NCBI RefSeq assembly: GCF_003628125.1
Contig: NZ_RBZU01000018.1
Location: 35,196 to 99,195, forward strand
Direction of reading: 5' to 3'
Source: Pararobbsia silviterrae
GTDB taxonomy: Bacteria > Pseudomonadota > Gammaproteobacteria > Burkholderiales > Burkholderiaceae
DNA: 64,000 nucleotides
How positions within the stretch are numbered: the stretch's first letter is position 1; each line of letters starts with the position of its first letter. The notes beneath the pieces are model-generated. The model was not told the origin of the DNA. It saw nothing but the letters and a program-made list of their open reading frames with translations, and ran no database searches. The translations under genes were made by a program, and so were the position numbers. Below, in pieces: positions 37,210-45,735 of the stretch.

Positions 37210-39330
37210 TCAAACGGGTCGTGCGCTCAGCGAAGGGATCGCCGCGCCCGCCGATGGCGCCGATCCCCGAGCCGGCGTTCGGTGCTCGCTGATCGGCTTG
37301 ACCTTGCTGCCGTCGGTCGCCGGTTTTCCGGCCCGTCGCGCCAGATGCTTCGCGAGAAACGCTTCGATGACCGGATACATATCGTCGTCGACCGCATGGG
37401 TGTCCCGGTCGACGAACATCGTCTCGACGGATTTGCCCGCCGTCCGCAACGCTTCGGCCATACGCTCGCTATGCGAAACCGGCACGGCAGGGTCCCGACG
37501 CGCATGCATCAGCAAGACGGGATGTTTGACGCGCTCGGCGAAATTCAGTGGCGACGTATCGTGGATGATCGTCATGTCGGCCGCGTTGCCTGGGTCGCCA
37601 TGGCGTTCATACATGAAGGCTTTTTGTTCAGGCGATACGTCGATATCAACGACCTGCTTGGCCAGGTCCGACAGTCCTCCGATCGAAATCGCCGCCGCAT
37701 AGCGCTTCGGATCGAGCGTCGCTCCCGCGAGTGCGGCATACCCGCCGTAGCTCAGACCCATAATCGCGACGCGCCGACCGTCCGCCCAGCCCCGTCGAAG
37801 CACATAGTCGACGCCGTCGGCGAGATCCGTCTGCATGGCCCGGCCCCACTGCCGATCGCCAGCGCGCGCGAACGCCTTGCCATAGTCCGACGATCCGCGA
37901 TAGTTGACCTGCAATACCGCATAGCCGCGGCTCGTGAACCATTGAACCTGCTCGTCGTATCCCGCTCCATCCGACGCAAACGGACCGCTGTGGACGAGCA
38001 CGACCATCGGCGGAGGGCCGCCGGTGCCGCCGCGCGTCGGCATGCGCTGCGGCGCGCTGAAGTATCCGGATACGCGAAGTCCGTCGCGCGCGCGGAATTG
38101 AATGGGCCGCTTGACACTCTGCGTCGACGGCACATCGCGCCCCTTGGGCCGCGCGATCTGGACGAGGCGATCGCGAGCGATGTCGTAGAGCCATACGCTC
38201 GGCCCGCGGCTGCCGTCCGCATCGACACGGCAGAATCCGGCCTCGAAATCCGGCACCGTGAGCGTGAATTTGCCGTCCCCCAATTTTTGAGCGACCGCGT
38301 CGTGGACACGCTTGAACGCAGGATCGACGATGCGCTGCCGCTCGCGGCCGTTCTTCATGGTTAAAACTTCGCGCACCGCCGTCCCGTCGCCGTCTTCCTT
38401 CATCACCGCACTCGTGACATCGGCGCCGGGCTCGACAAACAGGATGCGCGTCTGCTTGCCGAGTTCGGGATCGAATTCCGCGAGCACGACCCGGTCGGTC
38501 TCGATGTTCGAGCGAACGATGAGTCGCTTGTTGTCCTGCGTAAAACCGAGCACGACGAACGACTCGTAGAAGTTCGGCCTTGCAATCACGCGATACGGCG
38601 CATCGGCCGCGCTCCGATACACGACTTTGCCGAAGCCTTGCGGACCCTCGACGGTCACACGAACCACGCCGTTACGATCCGCGACATCGCGCCGATACCG
38701 CAGACCTCGGGCGTCCTCACCGCTCTCTTCGATCGAGGCGTCCTCGACATCGAGCGCGCGTCCCGTATCGCGCGCCTCGAACGTACTCGCGTCGACGAGA
38801 TAGCGCTTGATCGTCTTGCCGTCCGCGAGGTCCGTCGCGTAGACAAGCAACGACGCGCCTCGATCGACGATCCGGACACGGCTCACGTCGCCAAGCGCCG
38901 CGGTCATGTCGACCCGCGTGCGTCCGTCGGACGAGACTTTCCAGACGTGATTGACCTGCGACGCGCCAGCCGGCGCCCGCACGAGCAGATTCGAATCGCC
39001 GAGCCATCCATGCAGCGTAACCCTTGCATCGGGCGCGCCCTCGAACACCACGACGGCCTCACCCAATCTGCCGTTGCGCGCTCGCGGCTGAACGACGATC
39101 CGTGTGCCGCCGTCGCCGGACGTCTGCTTGCCGGCCACCAAATTGCGCTTGGGCGATTCGACGTTGGCGGCGCGCGCCGACGGATCGGATGGCGATTCGG
39201 ATGCCGAGTCAGCAGGCGGCGCACCCGCCGCGCGCGTGTCTTCCCGCGGCGACTCAGCAGCGCGCGCGGCGCGACGTGCGTCGTGCACGCCTGGAACGGA
39301 CGGCGTCTTGCTCACGGAAACATCGGTCAT
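37210..39330 (-). CDS. S9-family serine peptidase (prolyl oligopeptidase / acylaminoacyl peptidase type)
   Basis: 706-residue serine peptidase. Residues 1-75 are disordered and rich in Ala, Ser, Pro and Glu. A beta-propeller domain (about 80-430) gates the active site and an alpha/beta hydrolase domain follows. The catalytic triad is visible: Ser in IMGLSYGGYAALAG (about residue 524), Asp in LLMHARRDPAVPV and His in VDRDTHAVDD. VLQVNYRGSSDYGKAFARAG is another S9 hallmark. There is no signal peptide. AGAGGAT lies upstream of ATG 39330. Codon use is less GC-biased than in its neighbours. A 45-residue Ser/Ala-rich tail after the catalytic domain is also unusual. Confidence 0.88.
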   Translation of the reverse strand: MTDVSVSKTPSVPGVHDARRAARAAESPREDTRAAGAPPADSASESPSDPSARAANVESPKRNLVAGKQTSGDGGTRIVVQPRARNGRLGEAVVVFEGAPDARVTLHGWLGDSNLLVRAPAGASQVNHVWKVSSDGRTRVDMTAALGDVSRVRIVDRGASLLVYATDLADGKTIKRYLVDASTFEARDTGRALDVEDASIEESGEDARGLRYRRDVADRNGVVRVTVEGPQGFGKVVYRSAADAPYRVIARPNFYESFVVLGFTQDNKRLIVRSNIETDRVVLAEFDPELGKQTRILFVEPGADVTSAVMKEDGDGTAVREVLTMKNGRERQRIVDPAFKRVHDAVAQKLGDGKFTLTVPDFEAGFCRVDADGSRGPSVWLYDIARDRLVQIARPKGRDVPSTQSVKRPIQFRARDGLRVSGYFSAPQRMPTRGGTGGPPPMVVLVHSGPFASDGAGYDEQVQWFTSRGYAVLQVNYRGSSDYGKAFARAGDRQWGRAMQTDLADGVDYVLRRGWADGRRVAIMGLSYGGYAALAGATLDPKRYAAAISIGGLSDLAKQVVDIDVSPEQKAFMYERHGDPGNAADMTIIHDTSPLNFAERVKHPVLLMHARRDPAVPVSHSERMAEALRTAGKSVETMFVDRDTHAVDDDMYPVIEAFLAKHLARRAGKPATDGSKVKPISEHRTPARGSAPSAGAAIPSLSARPV

Positions 39331-39467
39331 GGTGTCGATCCTCTCTCAGGCACAGGAGCCTGAATTAGAAATCGACCGCGATGTCGCGATATGCACGTTC
39401 GAAACACGTCGTCGCGCACGCAGCGGCAGGCAGCGAACGTCACGCGATCGCCGCCCGCGCCCGCCGC

Positions 39468-39497
39468 AAAAAAAAACGCCACGTCGTCAAACGTGGC
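39468..39497 (-). terminator. Intrinsic terminator of the fucose-type operon
   Basis: On the minus strand GCCACGT and ACGTGGC form a 7-bp stem with a 6-nt loop, then one G and nine U residues. It begins 75 bp after the stop of the FAH-family gene, the last of the three-gene operon. This is a strong intrinsic terminator. Confidence 0.85.
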
Positions 39498-39571
39498 ATA
39501 TCTCGCGCGTCCCGGCCGCGCGCGCCGGCATGGCCTTGCCGGACGCGCTGCCGGCGCCGATCGAACGCGGT

Positions 39572-40417
39572 TCAGGCCTGGATCGTACGCTGCTGCTGCT
39601 CGCCGAGTCCGTCGATGCCGAGCCGCATCGTCTGGCCGGCCTTCAGGAACACCGGCGTGGGCTTGACGCCCATGCCGACGCCCGGCGGCGTGCCCGTCGA
39701 AATGACGTCGCCCGGCTGCAGGCTCATGCACTGACTCAGATACGACACGATCTGCGCGACCGAGAAGATCATCGTCGACGTATTGCCGTTCTGATAGCGA
39801 TGGCCGTCGACTTCGAGCCAGAGGCCGAGCTTCTGCGGATCGGGCACTGCGTCGCGCGTGACGAGCCACGGACCCGTCGGGCCGAACGTATCGAAACCCT
39901 TGCCCTTGTCCCACTGGCCGTTACGTTCGATCTGCCATTCGCGTTCGGACACGTCGTTGACCACGCAATACCCGGCGACATAATCGAGCGCGTTTTCAAC
40001 GCCGATGTATTTCGCGGGCTTGCCGATCACGACGCCGAGTTCGACTTCCCAGTCGCACTTCTTCGAATTGCGCGGGACCTCGACGTCGTCGTTCGGTCCG
40101 ACGACCGCGCTCGTCCACTTGTTGAAGACGACCGGTTCGGACGGAATCGGCAAATTCGATTCCGCGGCATGGTCCGCATAATTGAGGCCGATGCAGACGA
40201 ACTTCCCGATGCGGCCGACGCACGCTCCGATCCGCACGCCCTGCGCCACGAGCGGCAACGAGGCGGGATCGATCTTGCGCAGTTTCGCGAGTTCCGCATC
40301 GCCGAGCACGCTGCCGTCGATATCGGCCACGATCGACGACAGATCGCGAATCCGGCCATTCGCGTCGAGCAAACCCGGTTTCTCCTGACCGCGTTCGCCA
40401 AATCGAAGCAATTTCAT
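39572..40417 (-). CDS. Fumarylacetoacetate hydrolase family protein, probable 2,4-diketo-3-deoxy-L-fuconate hydrolase
   Basis: 281-residue FAH-superfamily enzyme. The metal-binding core is seen in FVCIGLNYADHAAES (start of the fold), KKCDWEVELGVVIGKPAKYI (acidic ligands), GYCVVNDVSEREWQ and GFDTFGPTGPWLVTRD. PGDVISTGTPPGVGMG is the oxyanion-hole region. FAH hydrolases cut C-C bonds in diketo acids. Together with the adjoining SDR and AKR genes, the best match is 2,4-diketo-3-deoxy-L-fuconate hydrolase, giving pyruvate and lactate. AAGGACAGACACT precedes ATG 40417. The fold is certain; the substrate is inference from context. Confidence 0.88.
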   Translation of the reverse strand: MKLLRFGERGQEKPGLLDANGRIRDLSSIVADIDGSVLGDAELAKLRKIDPASLPLVAQGVRIGACVGRIGKFVCIGLNYADHAAESNLPIPSEPVVFNKWTSAVVGPNDDVEVPRNSKKCDWEVELGVVIGKPAKYIGVENALDYVAGYCVVNDVSEREWQIERNGQWDKGKGFDTFGPTGPWLVTRDAVPDPQKLGLWLEVDGHRYQNGNTSTMIFSVAQIVSYLSQCMSLQPGDVISTGTPPGVGMGVKPTPVFLKAGQTMRLGIDGLGEQQQRTIQA

Positions 40418-40542
40418 AGTGTCTGTCCTTTTGAAAACAATCGAATCCGTACCGCCAAGGAAAATCCCGAACGGATCACACAAAAATCCGGTCCGTATCT
40501 CGTCTTTTGAATCGATCGAAAACCGGGTTCGCCGTGAGCCGA

Positions 40543-41286
40543 TCAGTTCGACCAGCCGCCGTCGATGACGTGAGCCTGCCCCGTCGTGAAAGCAGACTCA
40601 TCGGACGCAAGATACAGCACGAGCGCCGCGATCTCACGCGGGTCGGCGACGCGGCCCATCGGCTGACGACCGACGAACGCCGCAAGCACCTCTTCGTAGG
40701 TCTTGCCCTGCTCCTGGGCTTGCGCCTCGATGCGTTCATGCAGCGAAGGGGAATCGACGGTGCCCGGGCAGATCGCGTTGCAGCGGATCCCGCGCGTGAC
40801 GAAATCGGCCGCGACGGCCTTCGTGAGGCCGACCACGGCAGCCTTCGACGCGCCATAGGCAAAGCGGTTCGGCACCCCTTTGACGCTCGATGCCGCCGAC
40901 GCCATGTTGATGATCGAACCCTTGCCGCGCTCGAGCATGCCCGGCAAAAATGCGCGAATCGTCCGGTACATCGCCTTGGCGTTGAGATCGAACGAGAAAT
41001 CCCATGCCTTCTCGTCGCAGTCGAGGATCGTGCCCGCGTGCACATATCCCGCGCAATTGAACAGCACATCGATCGGGCCGACCTCCTTGGCGAGCGCTTC
41101 GATCGCCGCGGCGTCGAGCACGTCAAGCGCGCGGACCTCGTACGGCTTGCCCGCGAGGGCCTGCGTGCGCAGATCGGTCGCGATCACGCGCGCGCCTTCG
41201 CTCGCGAGCAAGTCCGCGCTCGCTGCCCCAATCCCTTGTGCTGCCGCGGTAATCAGTACTGTCTTGCCCGCGAGTCGGTTACCCAT
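40543..41286 (-). CDS. SDR oxidoreductase, probable 2-keto-3-deoxy-L-fuconate dehydrogenase
   Basis: 247-residue classical short-chain dehydrogenase. It has the cofactor motif TAAAQGIGAAS (the usual TGxxxGIG with Thr-Ala), NCAGYVHAGTILDC, the Ser in MASAASSVKGVPN and the catalytic YGASKAAVVG. IRCNAICPGTVDSPSL is also typical. ATDLRTQALAGK suggests NAD preference because an Asp follows beta-2. The strong similarity in layout to the L-fucose oxidative pathway supports the substrate call. GAGGAGAAGGCGTC precedes ATG 41286. It lies 125 bp from the FAH gene and 75 bp from the AKR gene. Confidence 0.87.
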   Translation of the reverse strand: MGNRLAGKTVLITAAAQGIGAASADLLASEGARVIATDLRTQALAGKPYEVRALDVLDAAAIEALAKEVGPIDVLFNCAGYVHAGTILDCDEKAWDFSFDLNAKAMYRTIRAFLPGMLERGKGSIINMASAASSVKGVPNRFAYGASKAAVVGLTKAVAADFVTRGIRCNAICPGTVDSPSLHERIEAQAQEQGKTYEEVLAAFVGRQPMGRVADPREIAALVLYLASDESAFTTGQAHVIDGGWSN

Positions 41287-41361
41287 GACGCCTTCTCCTC
41301 TGTGTAGATCGTCCGTGCGGCCCATCCGGAAGCCCGCATCCTGCCGATGTCGATGCCGAAA

Positions 41362-42495
41362 TCAAGACGCCGCGCGCGCGTCGCCGTCGGCCGGCGTCGG
41401 CGCATCGCGGCGCAGCAAACCTTCGTCTTTGAGCGCATGCCAGAACGCGTCCGGAATCGTCCGCGTGAAACCCTCGACGTTCTGATGAACCTCGCGCGCG
41501 CTGCGCGCGCCGGTCATGACGCAGCGAATCGCGGGATGCGCATAAGGAAATTGCAGCGCTGCGCTCGCGAGCGGCACCGCATACGCGTCGCAAACCGCTT
41601 CGAGCGCGCGCACGCGCGCGACGATCGCGTCGCTCGCGGCGTCGTAGTTGAACTTGAGGTCGCCCTTCGTGCCTTGCGCGAGGATGCCCGAATTGAAGGC
41701 GCCGCCGAGCAGGATGCTCACGTCGCGCTTCACGCATTCGGGCAGCAGCGCGTCGAGCGACGCCTGTTCGAGCAAGGTGTATCGGCCCGCGAGCAGCGCG
41801 CAGTCGATATCGAATTCGCGCATCGCGTCGAGCACGACCGCCGTCTCGTTGACGCCGAGGCCCACCGCCCGCACGCCGCGTTCGCGGCGCAGCTCGTCGA
41901 GCGCGCGAAAGCCGCCGTCGAGCAACTGCCGCCAATAGTGATCCGCGCGTTCGCCGTGCGTGTCGCGGCCGATATCGTGAATCAGGATCACGTCGATGCG
42001 CGCGAGGCCGAGCCGCTGCTGGCTGTCCTCGAACGCACGCAGGATGCCGTCGTACGTGTAGTCGAAATGCGGCTCGAACGCCAGCGGCGACGCCCATGCG
42101 TCACCCGCGTTGAGCGGCGCCCGCGCGCCCGCGGCCTCCTTGCGCGCCCGCATGAGCCGGCCGACCTTCGTCGAGAGCACGAATGCGTCGCGCTCGCGCG
42201 CGCGCAAATTGCGTCCCATGCGGTGCTCGGCCTGCGTGTAGCCGTAGAACGGCGCGACGTCGAAGCTCCGGATGCCGGCCTCCCAGGCCGCATCGATCGC
42301 GGCCTGCGCGTCGGCCTCGCCGACGTCCCGGAACAAGCCCGCGATACCCGCACCGCCGAGTCCAAGCGCCGTCGTGCGAAGCCCGCGCCGCCCAAACGGC
42401 CGAGACTGCGCAACGGCATGCGCGGCCACGCCGTCCTCGACGGCACCCGCACGCGCCGTGTCATCGGCCCGCGTCGATGGGGATGTCTGCGTCAT
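41362..42495 (-). CDS. Aldo/keto reductase, probable L-fucose (sugar) dehydrogenase
   Basis: 377-residue aldo/keto-reductase-fold enzyme resembling L-fucose, D-threo-aldose and pyridoxal 4-dehydrogenases, which oxidise a sugar at C1 with NAD(P). The catalytic residues are in SFDVAPFYGYTQAEHRMG (Asp, Tyr), VLSTKVGRLMRAR (Lys) and DVILIHDIGRDTHG (His). The first 33 residues are an unusual polar extension before the conserved PFGRRGLRTTALGLGGA; an alternative start inside is possible but I see no better ribosome site. It is first in a three-gene minus-strand operon and divergent from the IclR gene. Confidence 0.87.
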   Translation of the reverse strand: MTQTSPSTRADDTARAGAVEDGVAAHAVAQSRPFGRRGLRTTALGLGGAGIAGLFRDVGEADAQAAIDAAWEAGIRSFDVAPFYGYTQAEHRMGRNLRARERDAFVLSTKVGRLMRARKEAAGARAPLNAGDAWASPLAFEPHFDYTYDGILRAFEDSQQRLGLARIDVILIHDIGRDTHGERADHYWRQLLDGGFRALDELRRERGVRAVGLGVNETAVVLDAMREFDIDCALLAGRYTLLEQASLDALLPECVKRDVSILLGGAFNSGILAQGTKGDLKFNYDAASDAIVARVRALEAVCDAYAVPLASAALQFPYAHPAIRCVMTGARSAREVHQNVEGFTRTIPDAFWHALKDEGLLRRDAPTPADGDARAAS

Positions 42496-42578
42496 CGTGT
42501 TTGTCTCGCTCCGTGTCGTGCGCGATCGCGCGGCACGCGACGAACGTCGCGCGGACCGCAGGGCGGCACAACCCCTTT

Positions 42579-42615
42579 ATGTTCACTCATGAATCGAATA
42601 TTCTTATATGAACAT
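42579..42615. promoter_or_regulatory. Inverted and direct repeats in the AKR/IclR promoter region
   Basis: ATGTTCA (42579-42585) and TGAACAT (42609-42615) are perfect inverted arms. Between them two copies of TTC-N6-GAA (TTCACTCATGAA and TTCTTATATGAA) are spaced 19 bp apart. The stretch is conspicuously AT-rich. It lies between the divergent AKR and IclR genes and is the natural binding area for that IclR protein. Confidence 0.6.
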
Positions 42616-42735
42616 CCGCGCTGTCAAGGCGCGTGCAAAACGCGTCATGCGGACGATCGCGCGGGATTGCGCAGGACCGGTTCACGCCGGGGATACGCCC
42701 CGCGCGACCGCACCGCACGCCATCAGGGACCCCAT

Positions 42736-43518
42736 TTGGACGATCACGACAAATATCGCGCGCCCGCCCTCGACAAGGGCCTCGACATCCTCGAGCTGCT
42801 CTCGACGCAGGAGCGCGGCCTCACGCGCGCCGAAATCGTCAAACTGCTCGGACGCAATGCGAGCGAGATCTATCGGATGCTCGAGCGGCTCGTCGCGCGC
42901 GACTATGTCGCGCGCTCGGAAAGCGGCGACCGCTACGCGCTGACGCTCAAGCTCTATTCGCTCGCGCACCAGCAGCCGCCGATCCGGCGCTTCATCGACG
43001 CCGCGCAGCCGATCATGGATCGCTTCGTTCAGCATGCCGAGCAGTCGTGTCACCTCGGCGTCTACGATCGCGGCAACATCCTCGTGATCGCACAGCGCGA
43101 CGGCCCCGGACCGTGGGGCCTGTCGATCCGGCTCGGATCGCGGATGAGCCTGCTCGACACGGGTTCGGGCTCGGTCATGCTTGCGTTCCAAACGGATGCG
43201 CAACGTGAACGCATGCTCGCAGAACACGTCGCGGTCGACGGCGAAACACCGATCGGCGCGGATGCATTGCGGGCCACGCTCGCCCAGGTCCGCGCCGACC
43301 GGCATCACAGCACCGCGAGCCGCCAGGCCTACGGCGTCACCGACATCTCGTGCCCGGTCTATGCGCCCGACGGCACGGCGCTCGCCGTCATCACGTCGCC
43401 GTATATCCGGCGCATCGATCTGCATGCCGCGGCGTCGCCCGCCCAGGTACTCGAATTGCTCCAGCACGCTGCGGCGGAGCTCTCGATGTCGGACGCGGCG
43501 CGCATGCCGCCCGGCTAA
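42736..43518 (+). CDS. IclR-family transcriptional regulator
   Basis: 260-residue IclR-type regulator. The N-terminal winged helix reads ALDKGLDILELLSTQERGLT then RAEIVKLLGRNASEIYRMLE, followed by the wing DYVARSESGDRYALTLKLYS. The C-terminal effector domain carries the conserved GSGSVMLAF, the STASRQAYGVTDISCPV motif and HAAASPAQVLELLQ. TTG 42736 is chosen: AGGGA lies 6 nt before it and no better in-frame ATG or GTG gives a normal length. It probably controls the divergent fucose-type operon through the repeats at 42579-42615. The ligand may be the sugar or a keto-deoxy acid. Confidence 0.88.
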   Translation: MDDHDKYRAPALDKGLDILELLSTQERGLTRAEIVKLLGRNASEIYRMLERLVARDYVARSESGDRYALTLKLYSLAHQQPPIRRFIDAAQPIMDRFVQHAEQSCHLGVYDRGNILVIAQRDGPGPWGLSIRLGSRMSLLDTGSGSVMLAFQTDAQRERMLAEHVAVDGETPIGADALRATLAQVRADRHHSTASRQAYGVTDISCPVYAPDGTALAVITSPYIRRIDLHAAASPAQVLELLQHAAAELSMSDAARMPPG

Positions 43519-43742
43519 CGCGCCGTCCATCCGGCGGGTCGTCCGCTCGCGCGTCGTACGCAGCCGATCCTTTGGCGTGCGAATCGATCGACCCGGCGTC
43601 GCACTCGTACACGCGATCGAATGCGCGCACGTCGTCTATCCTTGTCGATAGCGCGTGAGCGGCCGTCGACTGTCGGTGCCCTCACGCGGCGCGCCGCGGG
43701 CGTGCCGCCATGCGCCGGTCCGCGGCGCACACGGAGCCAGCC

Positions 43743-44387
43743 ATGAAATCCAGCCAAGACCCGCGCCGATCGTCGCGGTCGGCACGGTCATCGCCGTCGT
43801 CAGTCAATGCGCGCGGGCTCCCGACACGTCGGCCCGCGCGGCCGCACGACACGTGCCGCGGCATGTCCGCGATCGCGACGCGTCGGGTATCCCGCTTCGC
43901 GTTCCGCCTGGTATGTCGCCTCGCACCGGCCGCATCGTTCGCATGGATCGTCGCGCTCGGCGCCGCACCGTGCGCGCAGGCGACGCTCGGCAGCGATGCC
44001 GGATCGATCTCGACCGACGTCGCGACGCTCGGCGCGAGCGCCCAGCCGGTCAGCGCCGCACTCGCCTCGGGTGTCACGCGTCATACGCTGACCTTGCCTT
44101 CGGGCACGGTCGTACACGAATACGTATCGGCGGCGGGCCGCGTGTTCGCGGTGGCCTGGCAGGGCCCGATGCTGCCCCCGCTCAAGCAGTTGCTGGGCAC
44201 GACGCATTTCACGCACTACACCCAGGCCGTCAATGCGGCGCAGACGAGCGGCACGATGCGCCGGCACACGAACGTCGTCCTCGACGACCTCGTCGTCATG
44301 TCGGCGGGCCATATGGGTGCGTTTTCCGGTGCCGCGTACCTGCGCAGCGCGATGCCGGCCGGATTCTCCATGAACGATATTCAATAG
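43743..44387 (+). CDS. DUF2844 family secreted protein
   Basis: 214-residue protein ending in a DUF2844 domain, a family of unknown function found mainly in beta-proteobacteria. The hydrophobic signal segment (PAASFAWIVALGAAPCAQA) lies at about residues 60-80, unusually far in, so an internal ATG at 43864 (MSAIATRRVSR) may be the true start; GGAG before ATG 43743 favours the longer form. Domain features are THTLTLPSGTVVHEYVS-like strands, VFAVAWQGPMLPPLKQLLG and the YLRSAMPAGFSMNDIQ end. It precedes the DUF3443 gene by 10 bp, and the two always appear to act together. Confidence 0.8.
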   Translation: MKSSQDPRRSSRSARSSPSSVNARGLPTRRPARPHDTCRGMSAIATRRVSRFAFRLVCRLAPAASFAWIVALGAAPCAQATLGSDAGSISTDVATLGASAQPVSAALASGVTRHTLTLPSGTVVHEYVSAAGRVFAVAWQGPMLPPLKQLLGTTHFTHYTQAVNAAQTSGTMRRHTNVVLDDLVVMSAGHMGAFSGAAYLRSAMPAGFSMNDIQ

Positions 44388-44397
44388 GAGGCCGCGC

Positions 44398-45609
44398 ATG
44401 CGCCTGCTCCTGCGGATCGTGACCCTTGCGTGTCTCTGCGTGATGGCGGCCTGCGGAGGGGGCGGCGGCACATCGTCGAACGCGGGGACGCCGTCGATCG
44501 ACGTCAGCGGCGCGAACGTGGCGACGATCACGGTCGGCGCAGGGCCCGTCGTCAACGGCCAGACGCTCACCGCGCCGAACATTCCGTTCGTCACGCTGAC
44601 GATCTGCGTGCCGAACACCTCGACGTGCACGCAGGTCGACCACATCGAGCTCGATACGGGCTCGGCCGGGCTGCGTCTGGTCAGTTCCGCCGCGATCGCC
44701 GCGCTCGGCCTGCCGCTCGAAACGGTGACGGGCGGCGATACGCTCGCCGAGTGCGCGCAATTCGCGGACGGCGTGACCTGGGGCGCGGTCCGGCTCGCCG
44801 ATGTCCGGATCGCGAACGAACTCGCGAGCGGCATTCCCGTCGAGATCGTCGCCGACAGCGCCGTGCCGGCGATTCCCGAAGCCTGCTCATCGATCTCGAC
44901 GCCGCTGCAGACGGTCACCGCGCTCGGCGCGAACGGCATCGTCGGCGTCGGCACGCTCGTGAACGACTGCGGCACGTCGTGCGAGCAGCAGGCGCTCGAT
45001 TATTACTACGGCTGCACGGCGTCGTCGTGCTCGACGACGACGCTCGACCAGGACGCGCAAGTGCCGAACCCCGTCGCGCACTTCGCGAGCGACAACAACG
45101 GCACGATCATCGAAATGCCGTCACTACCGGCGGCGGGAAGCGCCGCGGCCCAGGGCGCCGTGATTTTCGGCATCGGCACACAGTCGAACAACGGCGTGTC
45201 GGGCGTCACGGTCTATACGACGGATTCGAGCGGCCGCTTCACCGCGACCTACGGCGGCGCGGCGCTGAACCAGAGCCTCGTCGATTCGGGCTCCAACGGC
45301 CTGTTCTTCCCGAGCGCGATCGCCGGATGCTCGCCGACGTCATCGGCGAGCGGCTTCTACTGCCCGGCTTCGACAGCCGCCGTCAGCGTGGCCGTCACGG
45401 GCACGAATGGTGCGACGACGACAGTCGATTTATCGATCGGCAACGCACTGTCCCTGTTTGCGAGCGGGAATCTCGCCTATGACGATATCGGCGGTTCCCT
45501 GTCGGGCCTGTTCGACTTCGGTCTGCCGTTTTTCTACGGCCGCACGGTCTACACCGCGATCTCGGGACAGTCGACGCCGGCCGGCGCCGGACCGTATTAC
45601 GCGTTCTAG
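44398..45609 (+). CDS. DUF3443 family lipoprotein
   Basis: 403-residue predicted lipoprotein: MRLLLRIVTLACLCVMAACG has a lipobox ending at Cys19, followed by a Gly/Ser-rich linker. The body is a DUF3443 domain with an aspartic-protease-like flavour: the IELDTGSAGLRLVSSA segment resembles the DTGS motif of pepsin-type proteases, and a second one reads LVDSGSNGLFFPS. Four or more Cys are spread as secreted-protein pairs. AGGAGGCCGCGC precedes ATG 44398. It lies 10 bp from DUF2844 in a two-gene operon. Confidence 0.87.
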   Translation: MRLLLRIVTLACLCVMAACGGGGGTSSNAGTPSIDVSGANVATITVGAGPVVNGQTLTAPNIPFVTLTICVPNTSTCTQVDHIELDTGSAGLRLVSSAAIAALGLPLETVTGGDTLAECAQFADGVTWGAVRLADVRIANELASGIPVEIVADSAVPAIPEACSSISTPLQTVTALGANGIVGVGTLVNDCGTSCEQQALDYYYGCTASSCSTTTLDQDAQVPNPVAHFASDNNGTIIEMPSLPAAGSAAAQGAVIFGIGTQSNNGVSGVTVYTTDSSGRFTATYGGAALNQSLVDSGSNGLFFPSAIAGCSPTSSASGFYCPASTAAVSVAVTGTNGATTTVDLSIGNALSLFASGNLAYDDIGGSLSGLFDFGLPFFYGRTVYTAISGQSTPAGAGPYYAF

Positions 45610-45735
45610 ACGGATGTTCCGGACGCGGCGCGCGCTCGCGTGCGACCGCGCCGACGGACGCGCGCCGGCGATTCTTTACAATGTACGGACTTTCGAGCGC
45701 CCGTTGCCCGTTGCCCGTTTGACGCGCCCGAGCCT

